From NCBI GenBank assembly GCA_026770025.1, contig JAMXDE010000038.1:372001-436000 (forward strand): a stretch of DNA of 64,000 nt. The letters run 5' to 3'. A model generated the notes under the pieces. The model searched no databases. It saw only the letters and a program-made list of their open reading frames with translations, and was not told the DNA's origin. Numbering within the stretch: the first letter of the stretch is position 1; every line of letters begins with the position of its first letter. Of the stretch, positions 38,729 through 48,344 are shown piece by piece. The position numbers and the translations under genes are program-made. Origin of the DNA: Craspedostauros australis (Eukaryota; Bacillariophyta; Bacillariophyceae; Mastogloiales; Achnanthaceae).

Positions 38729-39832
38729 ATGCACATATACACGTACATCTTGACATATACACGCATATCGGTCTCGACAGGGGTGTTGGACACGCCCGTC
38801 ACGACCGAGAACTACGACCGACTCTCCAACACCGACCTATTTGCGCACAACACGATGCAGCTGGAGACGCAGCGCGTCGATCCCTGGGACACGACCCCGA
38901 CCACTGGCATTCTGGGACGAGTGAGCGACGTGCTCGCCACCAAGAGCTACAAACCGCAACCAATCACCATCCAGGATGCGAGCGTGGCGACCGTCGGCGT
39001 TCCTGGACAGGCCATTGAAGTGCTGGTCGTATCCGCGGAGGGGATGCAAGATTTCAATCCGCGCCCGAATGGCGAAGTGTTCGATGCGAAAGATCATGTG
39101 GCTCGAATGAACCAGCAGACCAATGTCCACAGCAGCGTGTTCGGGGAGCTGTGGTCAGGTGGCTTGCACAAGGCCATCAGTGATATCGAAACCCTGAAAA
39201 ACATCGTCAGTAACGTCCCGCTGACTCAGGACTTCAGCACGATCCAAAACTTCGACTACCGCACCAAGTTCGAGACGGTGTCGAACTTCATCTTGACTCA
39301 TGAAGGTCGCGGGGCGGACCGCGATCTCTTCTTCATGGAGCTGGGATTGTGGGATCATCATTCTCAGCTGAAAACACAGCAGGCGAACGAGTTTCGAAGC
39401 CTGAACGCCGCCCTGGATACGTTCCAGAAGGAGATGAAGGCGCAGGGGATGTGGGATCAGGTTACCGTGGTGCTCACATCTGAGTTCGCTCGCACCCTCA
39501 CCGCCAACTCTGGGGAAGGATCCGACCATGCGTGGGGCGGTAACTACTTCACCATGGGCGGAGATGTGAAGGGAGGACAGATTCTTGGCAAGTACCCCGA
39601 GGACATGACCCTCGGTGGCCCGTACAACATCGGCCGAGGTCGGTTGATTCCCCACCTGAGCTACGAGTCCATGCTGAACGGTGTCGCTGAATGGATGGGC
39701 GTGGAGGGCAAGGAGGAGCTCGACTACTGCATGCCGAACCGGGAACGTGCCGGTGCTCCGTTGTACGACATGGGGCAAACGCTCAAGACGTCCCGTCGCA
39801 AGCTGCGAGGTGATGGCAGTCCATCCAAATGA
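38729..39832 (+). CDS. DUF1501 family protein, 5'-incomplete
   Basis: The frame encodes the C-terminal two-thirds of a DUF1501 protein, a family common in planctomycetes and found in stramenopile algae. Motifs seen: LFAHNTMQLETQR near 36-48, ELGLWDHHSQLK near 197-208, VTVVLTSEFARTL, GSDHAWGGNYFTMGGDVKGG and GPYNIGRGRLIPHLSYESM. The family is related to the alkaline-phosphatase/sulfatase superfamily by the metal-like D/H motifs; the biochemical role is unsettled. The conserved N-terminal part (the region expected before 'TGVL') is missing. An acceptor-like ctcgacag just before codon 18 suggests an upstream exon that I cannot find within 1.7 kb. So the true start is probably not the ATG at 38729. 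It could be a truncated pseudogene or an unrecognised multi-exon gene. Confidence 0.6.
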   Translation: MHIYTYILTYTRISVSTGVLDTPVTTENYDRLSNTDLFAHNTMQLETQRVDPWDTTPTTGILGRVSDVLATKSYKPQPITIQDASVATVGVPGQAIEVLVVSAEGMQDFNPRPNGEVFDAKDHVARMNQQTNVHSSVFGELWSGGLHKAISDIETLKNIVSNVPLTQDFSTIQNFDYRTKFETVSNFILTHEGRGADRDLFFMELGLWDHHSQLKTQQANEFRSLNAALDTFQKEMKAQGMWDQVTVVLTSEFARTLTANSGEGSDHAWGGNYFTMGGDVKGGQILGKYPEDMTLGGPYNIGRGRLIPHLSYESMLNGVAEWMGVEGKEELDYCMPNRERAGAPLYDMGQTLKTSRRKLRGDGSPSK

Positions 39833-40482
39833 AGTGTTCTTCTGCCATGCCATTGGCGGATGGACATGCAGGAGTGGATGAGTGAGTGAGCGAGTGGGTG
39901 GGTGGGTGGGTGGGTGAGTGAGGTGCCAACCACCTCCAATCCATCCCATGGAAGCTTGCACTCTGCAAACATTCGATCATATATATTCTATATCATACTG
40001 TATTAGTATCAAGACTGCAAATGTTGAACATTATATTATATTATATTAATGATTGTATAGCAGTGGATGAGTATGAGAGTACATGCAGTGGGCATGCCGT
40101 TTGCGTCCATCACATCCTCGATCATTACGATCGGTCCCATCACCACCACCGATTCGGCACACGGCACGGACTCCGACATGAATCGCGCCCAACCTGATGA
40201 GGCGCAAACGTATTCACCAACGTGTGTTGTATTGGAATGGGATAGAAGGGTTGTGGAAGTGTGGTAATACTATGAGTACATGGTTGTAGTATACCATACG
40301 ACCTACCATACCAAGCAGATACGGACGTTATTACCGGTTATTTGAGCGTTAGACTGGGCACTTGCAGCTGAATCGTACGCAGCAGAGTAGAGACCACATG
40401 AGAGGTAAATAGCTCGTGCCTTGAGCTCATAATCCGTTGTTTACTTCCAATTCCATGCCTTTTCCCAGTAGGAGAGTTTGAT
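39833..40482. other. Intergenic with (GGTG)n run; no gene seen
   Basis: 3' flank of the DUF1501 gene. It has a (gtga/gtgg)n run at about 39871-39923 and AT-rich stretches at 39978-40050. Confidence 0.5.
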
Positions 40483-40751
40483 ACCTTGCCACAAGGATGT
40501 GGTGGATGATTGGGGGGTGTTGTGTTGGTGTGTGTGTGGGGAGGGCGGCATTCTGCGACAAGCGCAAAAACACCTAGTCAAAAATTATAGACAGACTTGG
40601 TACTAGTGCACCAAGTGGAACGGGATCACGTACAGTCTGGAGTGTTTCATCCGTGTATTGACCAGCTCCTCCGTTCTGCTATTCTCCTTGTTGATCAAGA
40701 ACAAGCATGTCTAAGGTAAGTATGTGTGTTGTTATTGCGTCGCTCGCACAC
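40483..40751 (+). repeat. 269-bp dispersed repeat, copy 2 (ends with ATG exon and splice donor)
   Basis: Same length and orientation as 32507-32775, offset 7976 bp. ATG TCT AAG is at 40707-40715, followed by gtaagt. The central 150 bp have a single mismatch. No gene continuing from the exon can be recognised downstream. Confidence 0.75.
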
Positions 40752-41288
40752 GAAGCTCAAGCTGAGTTGGCTGCTTCGCATTGACCCAAACTTGTATTGT
40801 TGACAATGCTCACAGACACCCCAAGTGGGTCGCAATTCATTGCTTTCGGATGGAGGTCAGACGCTGCGCACAGAAACGTTGACACCCACGCAAAAACTCA
40901 GCATTCGAGTCGCAGGAATCAAACAACGCCAACGACAGCGCCAAACCAATGGAAGAAGATACCCATCAGACACATCAACACACCAGCACAGCCGACAAAC
41001 CACACACGCACGTGCGGGAGCTACTGCCACCGTACAAATACTGCGCACACCAACGACACGGACAGCCACGTACAGTGATAGCTCCCACAGGAGTTCGTAT
41101 ACGCGAGAAGGACGAGTGTGTTGGTACGATGAGGTGAGGGCCACCCAAAGGCAACAGCAATCCATTGGCCTTTCCGAACTTTGACACAACACAATCGCAC
41201 TCACATCAGCTTCAGCATCCTCGTGCTCTGCTCTACCATAAACCTTGTCAACAACAACAGCAACAACGTCAACAACCGAATCAGCACC
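40752..41288. other. Intergenic, upstream of cold-shock gene
   Basis: No gene recognised. Short overlapping frames on both strands. The final 90 bp are CAA-rich, as is common for 5' UTRs here. Confidence 0.4.
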
Positions 41289-42131
41289 ATGTTCCTTCTC
41301 CGCCTTTTCTTCCTCGTCTCCACGGTGGCAGCCTTCACGCTGAATCCAACCGCCATCTCGTCTTCGTCGCGTCCAACCATCCTGCGAATGTCCGATGAGG
41401 GTGAGGGTGACGACATCAAGACTGGAACCGTCAAGTGGTACGTCTTCCTTTTCTGGTTTGCTTCTGCTGCTGCTGCTGTCGTCGAGTCCAAGGCTCTCCA
41501 TGTTTCTTCACAGCCGTCCATGCATGTGCCTCCAGGTTGGAGCATCCATCTCTTTTGCCAGGTGCAACGTCCCTTGCCGTGGCTTGACGCAAGCCTTGAC
41601 CACGCAACCAAAACGAACATCGGTGACAACAACAGCCCATTACCCGTTCGCTGAGTGATCGATTGCCTGGTGACGTTGACACAACACGATTTTGCGCGCA
41701 GTTTTTGTGATCGGCGTCGCAACCTTCCTCATCATTTGGCAGGAGGTTCCGTTTCGATGGATGGCATCCACTCACCACCATCTCTTCTTGTCACACCATT
41801 CTTCATTCTCCACATCATGGACAACTGCCATCATCAATCATTGGAAATGGCTCTACGCACGTTTATGCTTTTCTTTCTCTGAACGATCAACAGGTTCGAC
41901 AGCGAGAAGGGATTCGGTTTCATCGTTCCAGATGATGACAGCGCTGACGTCTTCGTCCACCAGAGTGCCATCAAGGCCAGAGGATTCCGCAGCCTTGCCG
42001 AGGGAGAGTCCGTCGAGTACACAGAGATGACCGATGACAGAACGGGAAAGATGAAGGCCGGATACGTCACAGGCCCAGACGGCACCGACGTCCAGGGCGC
42101 CCCATACCAGCCACGCGACGAGTACGACTAA
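41289..42131 (+). CDS. Cold-shock-domain protein with plastid-type presequence (2 exons)
   Basis: Exon 1 is 41289-41437 and exon 2 is 41894-42131. The intron, 41438-41893 (456 bp), runs GTACGT...CAACAG. The splice joins Trp (TG|G) to give [20 protein letters not shown], so the cold-shock domain is continuous across it. The 128-residue product has RNP1-like KGFGFI and RNP2-like DVFVHQSAI, the single-stranded nucleic-acid binding motifs of bacterial-type cold-shock proteins, which act as RNA chaperones. Residues 1-15 are a short signal peptide (MFLLRLFFLVSTVAAF) with Phe at 16. A Ser/Arg-containing stretch up to LRM (about residue 34) follows, the typical diatom plastid bipartite presequence. 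A plastid RNA chaperone is the likely role. The start is the first ATG giving this presequence. Confidence 0.85.
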
Positions 42132-42855
42132 GCTCTCCGCCCGTTACCTGAATGGGGCATTGCCGACGGAGGACCCGTCATTTCATTCTGCACATCCACT
42201 TTTGCACATCGCTGCGCGAGACCTTCTTGCGTGCGCGAAGGAGCCACTCCCATTTCATCCGCCACCACGCCCACATGTCACCATCGCAGCCTTCCCGAAA
42301 GCATTGGCATCCGTCAAACTCCCTTTCTGCTGGTTGCGCATGCCGATCCATGTTCCGGCGCGCACTACTATCCCGAGCCACAAGCCTCATCGGCGTTGGT
42401 ACGTAGATCCAATCGTCGTGATTCCACCGCTCATCCCAAATGAGCACATACATGAGTCCAACAGGGCGAAACACCGAAAAAGGAAAACAAACCATTCACG
42501 AAGCAAGCACCCTATTCTGCCATAGAGTATAGTAATCCAAAAATAAAAAACTCACAACATCCGTATCCATGCGAGTCCACTGTGTTGGTTTGCCATTCAT
42601 CGTGTTTGTCTGCGGCTTGTGATGGGTGTCGACCGCACAGGTTTCCACGATCGCGTAGTGACGCTCTGAACATTATCGACAAAGCGGAGCAGCGAGAACA
42701 AGACGACGACAATGGGCTGAGCATTTCAATTCCATTGCGACCTCTTCCAAGGCGACATGAACTTTCTACTTGGTACTTACTCGTACAGTACTCGTACATT
42801 GGATTTCAATCTTCAGCTGAGAACAACTTGGCTCTCTCATTTTCTACCTCTGTCT
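42132..42855. other. Intergenic between convergent genes
   Basis: 3' flanks of the cold-shock gene (plus) and the Nudix gene (minus). Short frames only; none has a recognisable motif. Confidence 0.45.
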
Positions 42856-44516
42856 CTAGTCCATGTTCTGGCAACGGTACAGCCCATTTTCGCCCCTTGA
42901 GAATCCAACCGGCAGCTTGTCATATCGAATGAGGCTTTGCAATGGCTCCAAATCGCTGGTGCTGCCGTCCACCGTGTCTACCTTGTGACCCAACTGTTTC
43001 ACCCGCGCCAGGCTGGCCTGCTGAATGGATACGTTCAGCGTCTTGTACAGCACCGAATTCTGCCACGTCTCCTGCGCGCAAAACTCTTCCACAGGCATCC
43101 ATTGAATATCCGCAATCTCATCTTCCTGCGGTACGAGCTGGTTGGCATGTTCCGGATCCGACAGCGACAGCTGCACGACGAAGAACAGATCGGAGCTCGA
43201 CGACGGCCGGTGCGCCTGTCGGAAGCACAGGATGCCATCGAGCTGCGCGTCGAGGCCCGTCTCCTCCTTCAGCTCGCGTACGGCGGCCTCGGGCACGTCC
43301 TCACCGGGATCCAGCAATCCCGTAGGCATCTTCCACAGCTTCCTCGCGGCGGCGGGACCGGATTGCTCCTGCACGACGAGACACAGGGTGGGGTCGGTGG
43401 GGTGCAGCACGACGCAGCCCACGCCCACTTGGTGGGTCGGGCCAAACGGGAGCTTCGATTTGGTCTTTGTTGGCAACCATTGGCTCAAGACGAGGTTGGA
43501 ATCTTTCACGAAGTGGAACTCAAATCCAAGTTCCATGCAGGCCTGTTGTTTGTTTGTGTGTTGTGCGTGCGTGTGTGAGAGAGACCATGGCGCAGCAAAT
43601 GTTAGAGAAAATCAAGCAATGACAGCAATGAGTGAAACTCTATTCGCATGCCATTCATACGTTCGTACGGGAGCAACCACAGATTGATACTGCGTCGCAA
43701 CATGCCAGGTCCAGCCGCATCTCGAGCGCTTCTTGTGATCGTCACCATCAAGAGAAGTCACGTTACATTACGCTACGGCAAACAACATATCAATGACGTC
43801 GCACCACCGAACTGAGCCGAACTCACAGCAACAAGGTGCGACATGGTCTTCGGAACATGAATCCAAATTCCCTTGCGACCTTCGGTCCTCCAAAGTTGTA
43901 GCGCTGTTTCCAAATCTCTGCGAAAGTGCTCCTGCTGCATTTCTGCGTTGGATTCCGTCTCGGACTTGGCGAAGTGATGTTCTAGCAGCTTCTCCAGATG
44001 CATCGTGATCCCATTGTAATGATCGTACTCCAAGCAATCGTCGGAGAATGGTGCTGCCTCGATGACACCATCTTCGTTGGTTTGTCGAATCTGCTCTGGA
44101 TGGAAGAAGGTGCGGTCCTCTTGTGAGGAAGCCGACTCCGCGTCTTCCACATTGGCACACAGTGTGACCGTTGAAAATGACGACGACGACGACGACGACG
44201 TGACCAATCCGGCCATCCCAGATGAAATCAGCAAGAACAAGGATGCGGAAGATCGTCGGGGTCGCGCCCCGTTCTGGTTGCGACCCCAAACGTGCCCGAC
44301 CCTCGATGTGAACTGACGAGTTGGCGATGTCGTTGATCCAATGTGTCGACTGCATCGCTTGGTACCGTCATTTTTTGGGAACGCGTCGCCAGCGAAAATG
44401 GGTGCTGTGTTACTGGTGGAACGGAAGCACCGCCGTTGATGCCGATGAACATGGTGCTGGTGCTTCGTGAAGCCGGTGACAATCGTGCACAGTGCCGACA
44501 TGAGGAGCAATCTCAT
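42856..44516 (-). CDS. NUDT6-like Nudix hydrolase (2 exons)
   Basis: Exon 1 is 44516-43827 and exon 2 is 43542-42856. The intron, 43826-43543 (284 bp, GTGAGT...AACAG), is phase 0. The joined product is about 458 residues. The family's N-terminal domain (YNGITMHLEKLLEHHF, then GRKGIWIHVPKTMSHLVA) leads directly across the splice into ACMELGFEFHFVKDSNLVLS. Then comes the Nudix fold with a complete box GLLDPGEDVPEAAVRELKEE followed by TGL (GX5EX7REUXEEXGU). The family hydrolyses nucleoside diphosphates linked to another moiety; the substrate here is unknown. Start: the ATG at 44516 gives a hydrophobic N-terminus MRLLLMSALCTIVTGF then an Arg/His-rich stretch, compatible with a signal plus transit presequence. 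A second hydrophobic segment (SLFLLISSGMAGLV) precedes the catalytic part. The frame is open further upstream to 44966 but that part looks non-coding. Confidence 0.8.
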
Positions 44517-45515
44517 CAGGTGGGACAGAAGTGCGGCCGGATGGTGAGGTCTGGAGCTCCAATGGACTTCTGTCAGCCTTGACTCTCGGAAACGGTCGAT
44601 TTCTGCGAAAAACTTCTCCAAGGCAGATTTCACGTGTCGGCAGAGATGAGGAGAGCAGATTTGGTTCCAGGACAAGCACTTGTACTCGTATTGGATCAAT
44701 AGTATGGATGCGTATCGTACCAATGTGGTGCACGTTGCCGATGATGTGTGTTGTGTCTCTTTGTCTTTGAGCATGTGCGTTCCCCGAATCCTCGTGCGAT
44801 GTTCACCGCATTGTTTGATGGGTCGGCATCGCTTGTTCTGACGAACGTGATTGTTCCTTGGGAGCCAACATCGATTCGGACTTTTCGAAGACATTAGAAT
44901 CATCCGACTGAAACAACACCAACAATGAGGAGGAAGGTAGACCAGATCCGAAAAGAGAGGGCACACGAATTGGGGTGTAGTAAGTGTACTACGTATTATT
45001 ATATTCTATAATATTATATATTTATATTTTATAGTACTCGACTTCGCTGAATGGGGTCCAATTACGTGGAGGTCGGACTCCTGTGGAGTTTTCGGACGTC
45101 ATGACAACGTCACCTCATGTTCTCACGCTTTGCATCGCACGAATCATGATAGCACAATCATCAAGGCTAGAGGGAGAGAGAGAGCGAGGGAGAGACTATC
45201 ATCTAACATGATTGTGTCATAGCTCGTGCGAGTATGTACAAGCCCTCCACAGCGATCACTGCAACATTGGCAGCAGCAGCAGCGCTGAGGCCGAAGATGC
45301 GCAGGGATTGCTCATATAATATGTAAATAGATGGTGTACTGGCCATTTGGATTGTCTGAACGAATTCAAGCATCGTCTTGTCCAGTTGAATCCAATCCTG
45401 GTCTGTCTGGTCCGCTCCGATCTTGTAACCGTCACTTTTGTTTGAACCCGTCTCCCCGCATCCTTCCGACCCGCCGCATCCACTCCCACTGCATGCGACG
45501 TCACGCGAGAGTAGT
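44517..45515. other. Intergenic with AT-rich palindromic tract
   Basis: 5' flank of the Nudix gene and 3' flank of the LRR-TM gene. An AT-rich tract at about 44993-45041 (tattatattctataatatta) can fold on itself. A purine run gagagagagagcgagggag lies at about 45173-45194. No gene is seen. Confidence 0.5.
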
Positions 45516-47591
45516 CTACACCTCCTGACAGTCCAAACCGCCAAGGCAACAGTGTGTGCAGCAGCTGCAGGGTACTTGGTCGTCGCGACAGTCCGATCGG
45601 AACAGCGACAACGTCGCACACCCGCTGCAGATGATATCGATCTCCGTCAGCTGCGTGTTCTCCACCGCGAGCTGGTTGAGGGAGCCGAGCAATTGTATCT
45701 GCGTCGGCAGCGGACCGAAAAGACCCTCGTTCCAATCGAGGTTGACCGTTCGTAACGCCGTCAGTTCTCCAATCTCGCTGGGGACGGTGCCCGACAGCGA
45801 GTTGTGGCCGAGTTGCAGCTGTTGCAAGAATGTCAACTTGCCCAACTCGGATGGAATTCCCCCTTTGATCAGGTTGGTTCCCACGAGCAGGTCCTGTAAC
45901 AGTGTGGCGGATCCCAATTCCGATGGCAACGTCCCATCCAGGTTGTTCTTCGTCAATCGGATGGTGAGCAGTCGTTGATCACCAGGAACGCATTCCATAG
46001 GAGGGTCGAGAGCTCCTGGCAGGGGGTCGACGCCCCATTGACAGATCGACTTGAACGCATTGAGGAACCCGTGCTGATCAAACCATGCCTCTCCCTGCGT
46101 GGCGTAATACAGAAGCACGAGGATGTACCGCTCCTTGAGGAGCTCGTCGCTGTAGATGGATGAGAACCACTTGTCGGTGTGGATGAGCCATTCGAGGGCC
46201 TTCTTCTGCGGTGTGTCCAAGGTGAAGAGGGAAGGGTCGGACACCGTTCCCAGAACTTCCTTGATTCGGTTGTGCAACGCGATGTCGAGGATCGATGTGG
46301 GACCCAACGATGCAAGTCGTGTGGGCACCTGCGTGGGCATCATCGATGCCAATGTGGGGAGTTGCGTTGGTTGACGCGTATCGGCTGCGATCGGGAGTTG
46401 GGAGGGTTTATCAGTTCCTGGTATCAGAGGTGAATTCGCGCTGCTGCCACCATCACCACCTCCCACGACCGCAAAGACGACGCCCGCCACACCACCGATC
46501 ACCACGACGAGACAGATCGCTGCGATGGCGATCAAACTGCTCTTGTCGGACTTGTCATCATCTTCACCGTCGTGCTTGACACGAGCAACGCCCGCCACCA
46601 CCGCGTCGTCCATAATCGACTGTCGGGCTTCTTCGAGTCGGTTCTCGTCCGCAGGTTCTGGCTCGGGTGGTTCTTCTTCGTCTTCCACAAGCACCGCAGT
46701 GATGGCTCTGTTCATGAAGCTTGGTACGTTCTGACTTCCACCGCCGGCAGGAAACGCAGCCGACGTGGCATTGCCCAGCTCCGACTGGTGGGGGATGTTG
46801 CTGTCGGCACGTTCCATGAAGGCCCCGTCGTCCAGCTGGTGCACGCGGATGGCTCCTGGACGAATGGTCGCGTCGTCACTGTGCTGTCCTGATCGATTAT
46901 CAGCAGCTGCAGCAGCTTCCTGGCCCGTGACCGTGAGCAGCGGATCGGTGTACGAATTTGTTCGCACCAAGCTATTGTCCTGCGCGCTGCCGTTGTATTG
47001 CGTGGTCTGCGCTGTGCTCATCGTCACAACGGTCTGATCTCCCATCATGTCACCGAGCGCCGCAAATCGTTTCGCGGCCGCAACGGATTCGTCTTTGTCG
47101 CTGGTCGTCGAACTTCGCATCTTGCGGTCGTCTGCAGCAGGTGGCTCCTTTGCTTCTTTCTTCTGCGATACTGGCTTCGCTGCTGGCGACGGTGCCTCGC
47201 GATCCATCTTTGCTTTCTCATTCTGCACGGCCGCCACGAGATGCGAGCCGCTGGTGGCCGATGTCGCGTACCGTGAGAGGTTGGTGCGCGATGTGGATGT
47301 GTCCTTGTTCGTGGCTTGAAGCCCATTGGCGACGTCTCTGTCTGCCTCGCTGCGATTGGTGACCTCCTTCTCGGTTGTTGGGATTGCACGTCCATCCGAC
47401 TTGATAGGATCGTCATTCGCCACATTGTCATGGCTGCGATCGTCTCCAGCGGCTGCTGTGGTGCTGTTGCCGTTGGTGTCAGCATCATCGTTCACGTTGG
47501 CCCTAACATTCGCAGAACAAGTATCGTTCACGCGATCTTCGTCACCACCATCGTCACGGTCTTTGCCGTTCTGCGTGTGCTGTCTTGACAT
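45516..47591 (-). CDS. LRR receptor-like single-pass membrane protein
   Basis: 691 residues from ATG at 47591 (the open frame begins at a TTG 23 codons earlier). Layout: an acidic, Asn/Asp/Ser-rich cytoplasmic-type region of about 345 residues; a membrane segment at about 350-375 (SLIAIAAICLVVVIGGVAG); a Pro/Thr-rich linker with QPTQLPT; a cap-like module with RYILVLLYYATQGEAWF and CQW; five plant-type LRRs (GTLPSELGSATLLQDLLVG, GGIPSELGKLTFLQQLQLG, GTVPSEIGELTALRTVNLD); and a C-terminal Cys cluster (CSCCTHCC). There is no kinase domain. It shares the whole architecture with the gene at 4686-7677 but has a different head and no intron in the LRR region. Role as surface receptor or adhesion protein is inferred from architecture. 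Confidence 0.82.
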   Translation of the reverse strand: MSRQHTQNGKDRDDGGDEDRVNDTCSANVRANVNDDADTNGNSTTAAAGDDRSHDNVANDDPIKSDGRAIPTTEKEVTNRSEADRDVANGLQATNKDTSTSRTNLSRYATSATSGSHLVAAVQNEKAKMDREAPSPAAKPVSQKKEAKEPPAADDRKMRSSTTSDKDESVAAAKRFAALGDMMGDQTVVTMSTAQTTQYNGSAQDNSLVRTNSYTDPLLTVTGQEAAAAADNRSGQHSDDATIRPGAIRVHQLDDGAFMERADSNIPHQSELGNATSAAFPAGGGSQNVPSFMNRAITAVLVEDEEEPPEPEPADENRLEEARQSIMDDAVVAGVARVKHDGEDDDKSDKSSLIAIAAICLVVVIGGVAGVVFAVVGGGDGGSSANSPLIPGTDKPSQLPIAADTRQPTQLPTLASMMPTQVPTRLASLGPTSILDIALHNRIKEVLGTVSDPSLFTLDTPQKKALEWLIHTDKWFSSIYSDELLKERYILVLLYYATQGEAWFDQHGFLNAFKSICQWGVDPLPGALDPPMECVPGDQRLLTIRLTKNNLDGTLPSELGSATLLQDLLVGTNLIKGGIPSELGKLTFLQQLQLGHNSLSGTVPSEIGELTALRTVNLDWNEGLFGPLPTQIQLLGSLNQLAVENTQLTEIDIICSGCATLSLFRSDCRDDQVPCSCCTHCCLGGLDCQEV

Positions 47592-48344
47592 GGCGCTGCT
47601 GTTGCAATTGGAATCGCTCGGTGGATGATTGCTTTTGTGATCATGCGAGGACAATTGCAAATGGAAGTGCTGGTCATGCCATGATGCGTCCGCAGCAATG
47701 GTGCATCGGTTGGCGACTTGTGTGGATGTGTGTTGTTGAGTTCGGTTGTTGCGGAAGGAGGGTTGCGATTCCGAGAGTGTTTTGTGCGCTTTTCACCAGT
47801 CATGTGCGAAAACTGCACAAATCCACGATGCAGACGAAAGTTGAAGTTGGAGCACGGAGTCTATCATCACGAACCAAGACTCTTGCTCGGTCTCGAGCGC
47901 CTCGAGGATTGCGCACATTGCTGTCTGGAGATACACGCAGATCTCAGGTGAATAGTCGTACTGCAATGCACCACAGTTCTATTCGTGCCGCTGTCTACGA
48001 GTATGAGAAGAGAACGAGAGAATAGGTGCAGAGCCTCCCTTCCCTGGCCCTGCTTGAATGAATCGAATCATCGCACAATGAGGGTCTGCTGTCAAGATGG
48101 AGCATACACAGTGGATCATAACGCTTCCTCTCTCTAGATCTTTCTGCGATACATGATGGTGTGGTGTGCGTTTGGAAGAGTCAACCGTAGGCAGAACGAA
48201 AGGGAAATGGCGGGATGTGTGAGCGAGTGTTAGCTTAGACGGCACGTATAGAATGCACTCCCATGCCTCTTGCCGCGTTACCTGCGACACGTTCATGATC
48301 TGCCACCCCGACTAAGTGCATTGCGCGTAACAACGTCACGGTAC
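47592..48344. other. Intergenic, no gene seen
   Basis: Upstream region of the LRR-TM gene and 3' flank of the FBXO21-like gene. Overlapping short frames without motifs. Confidence 0.45.
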
